Positions 62,701 through 64,000 of a DNA stretch of 64,000 nucleotides are shown piece after piece. Position 1 is the first letter of the stretch; the number at the start of each line of letters is the position of its first letter. Where the stretch lies: NCBI RefSeq assembly GCF_000472925.1, contig NZ_AXAS01000024.1, forward strand, positions 1 through 64,000. Reading direction: 5' to 3'. A program made the translations under genes and the position numbers. The stretch comes from Bradyrhizobium sp. Ec3.3 (GTDB taxonomy: Bacteria > Pseudomonadota > Alphaproteobacteria > Rhizobiales > Xanthobacteraceae). The notes under the pieces were generated by a model that saw nothing but the letters and a program-made list of their open reading frames with translations, made no database searches and was not told the origin of the DNA.

Positions 62701-63473
62701 AGATGTCGCGGCGAAGCGGCGCGGTGAAAGCTTTCACGCTAAGCGGCAAGGTCGGCCGCGACACGCCGGTGACGGCGGACTTGCGTGGTGGGCGTGCGCA
62801 GGGCAGCCGCGAGGTGATCTATCTCCAGACCAACGACGCCGGCGCGTTCCTGCGCTTCTCCGACACCACCAACAAGGTGTTTGGCGGCCAGATGGTGGTG
62901 GCGATGGAGCCGCCGACATCGGAGCCGACGGCGCGCGAAGGTCTCATCAACGTGCGTGACTTCACCGTCAAGGGCATGGAGCAGCTCGATCGCGTTGCGG
63001 CGGGTGGCCCCAACGGCACACAGAGCGGTGTGTCCTTCTCCGCATTGCGCGCGGAATTCACCCGGCAGAACGGCGCGCTCACGATCCGCGACGGCGTCGT
63101 CAAGGGACCGATGATCGGCGCCACCATCGAGGGCTCGATCGACTATCCCGGCAATCAGGTGTGCATGAGTGGCACCTTCGTGCCGGTATACGGGGTGAAC
63201 AACATTTTTGGCCAGATTCCGTTGTTCGGCATCTTCCTCGGTGGCGGCGACAAAGAGGGGCTGATCGGCGTCACCTATGAGGTCGTCGGCACGCCGTCTG
63301 CGCCCGTGATGCGAGTCAATCCGATCTCGGCGATGGCGCCGGGCCTGTTCCGCAAGATCTTTGAGTTCAACACCGGTAAACAGAACTCGCCGATTGACGA
63401 GCTGCCAACACAGTCGGGCGAGAGCGGATCATCGCGGCCGCTATCGAGCGGCTGCAATCTGGCGCGGCGATAG
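59742..63473 (+). CDS. AsmA-like / DUF3971 family protein
   Basis: The 1243-residue protein has a cytoplasmic N terminus, one TM helix (about 76-102: LALVTCTLVIIFVCCFATLW), and a very long beta-rich periplasmic body with DUF3971 features (PLTGELKGELGRDGLPTFFR, LNLEWDAGRRVLVAPFKII). The C terminus (VCMSGTFVPVYGVNNIFGQI, PLFGIFLGGGDKEGLIGVTY) matches the AsmA_2/YhdP C-terminal domain. Such proteins move lipids between membranes. The start at MARNTSPQDH is preferred because GAGAGG precedes it; an earlier in-frame ATG exists at 59619. Confidence 0.85.
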   Translation: MARNTSPQDHNGDLYRDLDRRAGVQEPVEWDEVDWDPDQEAAAGHRARRLLSRSNSRFHRVGDGFGAFGRWLAADRWVKRLALVTCTLVIIFVCCFATLWWRLGAGPINLDMATPWLAAAIEDNIGHGNTVEVGGTQIERAGRIRIAVRIRDIIVRDRDRAIVASAPKAEVRLSGVALLMGRLRAESLNLVDAELAIRIAPDGTVTVSAGDTAKPLATGVASKKEAGLPPTFPRPGSAPPPATTAPATPSGADAAAASSASGSTQSGLLAGLDWLDSLSMTGLDGQNLNEIGLKNGNLIVDDQQRGSKWSFENISLSLRRPHGGGVALSFGEEGARPWSLRATIGPAENGVRSVDIKADKVSTSNILLALRLKDLTYNADLPLTGELKGELGRDGLPTFFRGKILVGAGNIIDTDTPDYPMAIDSAELNLEWDAGRRVLVAPFKIISGANRVTLLAHLEPPNGTTNDWQLGFSGGSILLGGIDNEPPLVFNRIAIGFRFDTDHKRVVLTQADISNGEIGVAGTGAIDYSGEPRLMLGFAGTPMSASALKRMWPTLVVPELREWVIERIERGTLQRIEVGVNSPTRNLPRKGPPIPDDGLSVNIVASGVAVHPVDGMPSVHDADLKAHVTGRTATVTIGQGIADTPAGRKITISDFTFEVPDMAPKPSPSRSKFRVDGPVPAAAEILANDRLSDLSATFVDPNTSKGTFSANITLALPVKGELTKADTSYTVAADLNGFAADKLVMNQKLEANSLKIVATNQGYQVKGDVKINGQAASLDYRKPAEGDADVKLQATLDDASRARLGFDLGPAISGSIPVKVSGKIASGPEQTTRLGIEADLTSLKLDNILPGWVKLPGKSGKASFKVVPTAQSTRLEDIVVEGGGVSIKGSLEVDQNGDLMNANFPTYSPSDGDKASLRVERGPDGVVRGTMRGDVFDGRGFLKSAISGNSGKDDNKSKLKNVDFDIDVKFGAVAGFNGEAMRSVDAKMSRRSGAVKAFTLSGKVGRDTPVTADLRGGRAQGSREVIYLQTNDAGAFLRFSDTTNKVFGGQMVVAMEPPTSEPTAREGLINVRDFTVKGMEQLDRVAAGGPNGTQSGVSFSALRAEFTRQNGALTIRDGVVKGPMIGATIEGSIDYPGNQVCMSGTFVPVYGVNNIFGQIPLFGIFLGGGDKEGLIGVTYEVVGTPSAPVMRVNPISAMAPGLFRKIFEFNTGKQNSPIDELPTQSGESGSSRPLSSGCNLARR

Positions 63474-63593
63474 CTTGAAGACGGTGAGGCGCCTCGCGCC
63501 AGCTTGCGTCCGTTCAAATCGTGATGAAAATCAGCCCAAGGCTTTTTCGGCAGCAAGACCGCCGGCGTCTGAACCCGCCTGGGTAAGCCCGCA

Positions 63594-63680
63594 ATGAACC
63601 GCTTCGTTCACCGCTTCATCATGGCCGTGCTTCTGGCCGCGGCACTGGCCGTCATCTGGAACGTGCTCGGCGGGCGGTGA
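63594..63680 (+). CDS. 28-residue putative membrane peptide
   Basis: MNRFVHRFIMAVLLAAALAV followed by IWNVLGGR: a charged n-region and one hydrophobic helix with a short basic end. It lies 120 bases past the AsmA-like gene. A GC hairpin (63684-63693 with 63698-63707) follows immediately. Similar tiny ORFs are common in these genomes; evidence here is only composition. Confidence 0.45.
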   Translation: MNRFVHRFIMAVLLAAALAVIWNVLGGR

Positions 63681-63683
63681 AGC

Positions 63684-63707
63684 GGCACCGGCGAGTTCGC
63701 CGGTGCC
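63684..63707 (+). terminator. Hairpin after small peptide gene
   Basis: GGCACCGGCG pairs with CGCCGGTGCC around four bases. No T-run follows, so termination is uncertain. Confidence 0.45.
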
Positions 63708-63727
63708 AATTCGCATTCAGGAGATTC

Positions 63728-64000
63728 TTAGCGCCGCGCGAAGGCGCCGCTCGGCTCCTCGCCCTCCTTGCGGACCAGCGCGTCGACGCTGATCGGGCCG
63801 CCACCGGCCGCGGAGATGTACAGACAGGCGAAGCAGAACAGGATCGCCGCGGTGCCGCCGTTGAGCAGCGGCAGGAACACCGGCGAGCTGCTCTTGAACA
63901 TGTGGCCCATGAAGTACGCGAAGGCCATTTCGCCCGACAGTACGAACGCAGAGATCCGCGTGAACAGCCCGATCATCAGGGCCGCACCGAGCACGAGCTC
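63728..64000 (-). CDS. DoxX family membrane protein (5' end beyond window)
   Basis: The C-terminal 90 residues are visible. LVLGAALMIGLFTRISAFVL, MAFAYFMGHMFKSSSPVFLP, and AAILFCFACLYISAAGGGPI are the DoxX helices. The tail is acidic and ends SGAFARR. The frame is open to the right edge of the window, so the N terminus is missing. DoxX proteins are small inner-membrane proteins linked to thiosulfate or redox stress. Confidence 0.85.
   Translation of the reverse strand, partial: ELVLGAALMIGLFTRISAFVLSGEMAFAYFMGHMFKSSSPVFLPLLNGGTAAILFCFACLYISAAGGGPISVDALVRKEGEEPSGAFARR

Noticed and set aside
1..64000. tRNA, rRNA, CRISPR, prophage or replication origin
   Set aside because: Scanned by eye on both strands; no cloverleaf-like genes, regularly spaced direct repeats, phage structural genes or origin motifs were recognised.

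Overview
The window reads as a chromosomal segment of a high-GC alphaproteobacterium, most likely Bradyrhizobium or a close relative. The signs are the class II ribonucleotide reductase NrdJ, the aroQ-accB-accC and DUF2155-aat neighbourhoods, an NDUFA12-type complex I accessory protein, BA14K-like and DUF1236 secreted proteins, a PBP1a beside an AmiC-type amidase, and short palindromic repeats of the rhizobial REP type. Species assignment is inference from gene content and codon style, not from a marker gene.

Layout. 1-2.2 kb is a small accessory patch: the 3' end of a transposase, a coiled-coil/winged-helix protein coupled to a tiny ORF, a near-perfect 48-bp palindrome and a GhoS-like small protein. 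2.2-6.8 kb holds nrdJ with a putative NrdR-box pair far upstream and a possible 6S-like structured RNA transcribed the other way. 6.7-11 kb carries an EamA transporter, an intact REP-associated transposase (RAYT) between inverted REP copies, and a hybrid histidine kinase/response regulator pair. 11-18.8 kb is housekeeping and stress functions (BA14K-like protein, NDUFA12, a divergent DJ-1/PfpI - GlxA pair, a BASS-type transporter, an HSL-type esterase, DUF2155, aat).

18.8-24.4 kb is one leftward block: aroQ, accB, accC (shikimate pathway and acetyl-CoA carboxylase), followed by a three-gene phosphorelay with ATGA start/stop overlaps. 24.6-38.6 kb contains a repeat-bearing DUF1236 protein, a ScsC/DsbA-like oxidoreductase, a BepA-like M48 protease, an aminotransferase, bioY, dctA, a TPR glycosyltransferase, and a compact putative catabolic cluster (amidase, MFS carrier, FAD-dependent amino-acid oxidase, divergent XRE-cupin regulator). 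38.6-49.6 kb is core machinery: RNase E with a large His/Asp-rich insert, an amidase and PBP1a for peptidoglycan, prfB with its programmed +1 frameshift, an HIBADH-family dehydrogenase and a second EamA carrier.

49.5-55.0 kb is a tight leftward surface-glycan operon whose ABC permease is fused to a glycosyltransferase, with an ATPase, a second glycosyltransferase and an O-antigen-ligase-like protein. A DUF6502-DUF5666 pair runs divergently from it behind two tandem 17-bp palindromes. The right end has an M23 peptidase, a Bcp peroxiredoxin with a Lys-rich tail, a large AsmA/DUF3971 protein, a 28-residue membrane peptide and a DoxX gene cut by the window edge.

The most interesting items are the glycosyltransferase-permease fusion operon, the tandem 17-bp operators, the 48-bp nested palindrome, the RAYT/REP unit, the RNase E insert, and the short coupled ORFs. 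I saw no tRNA, rRNA, CRISPR array, prophage or replication origin.
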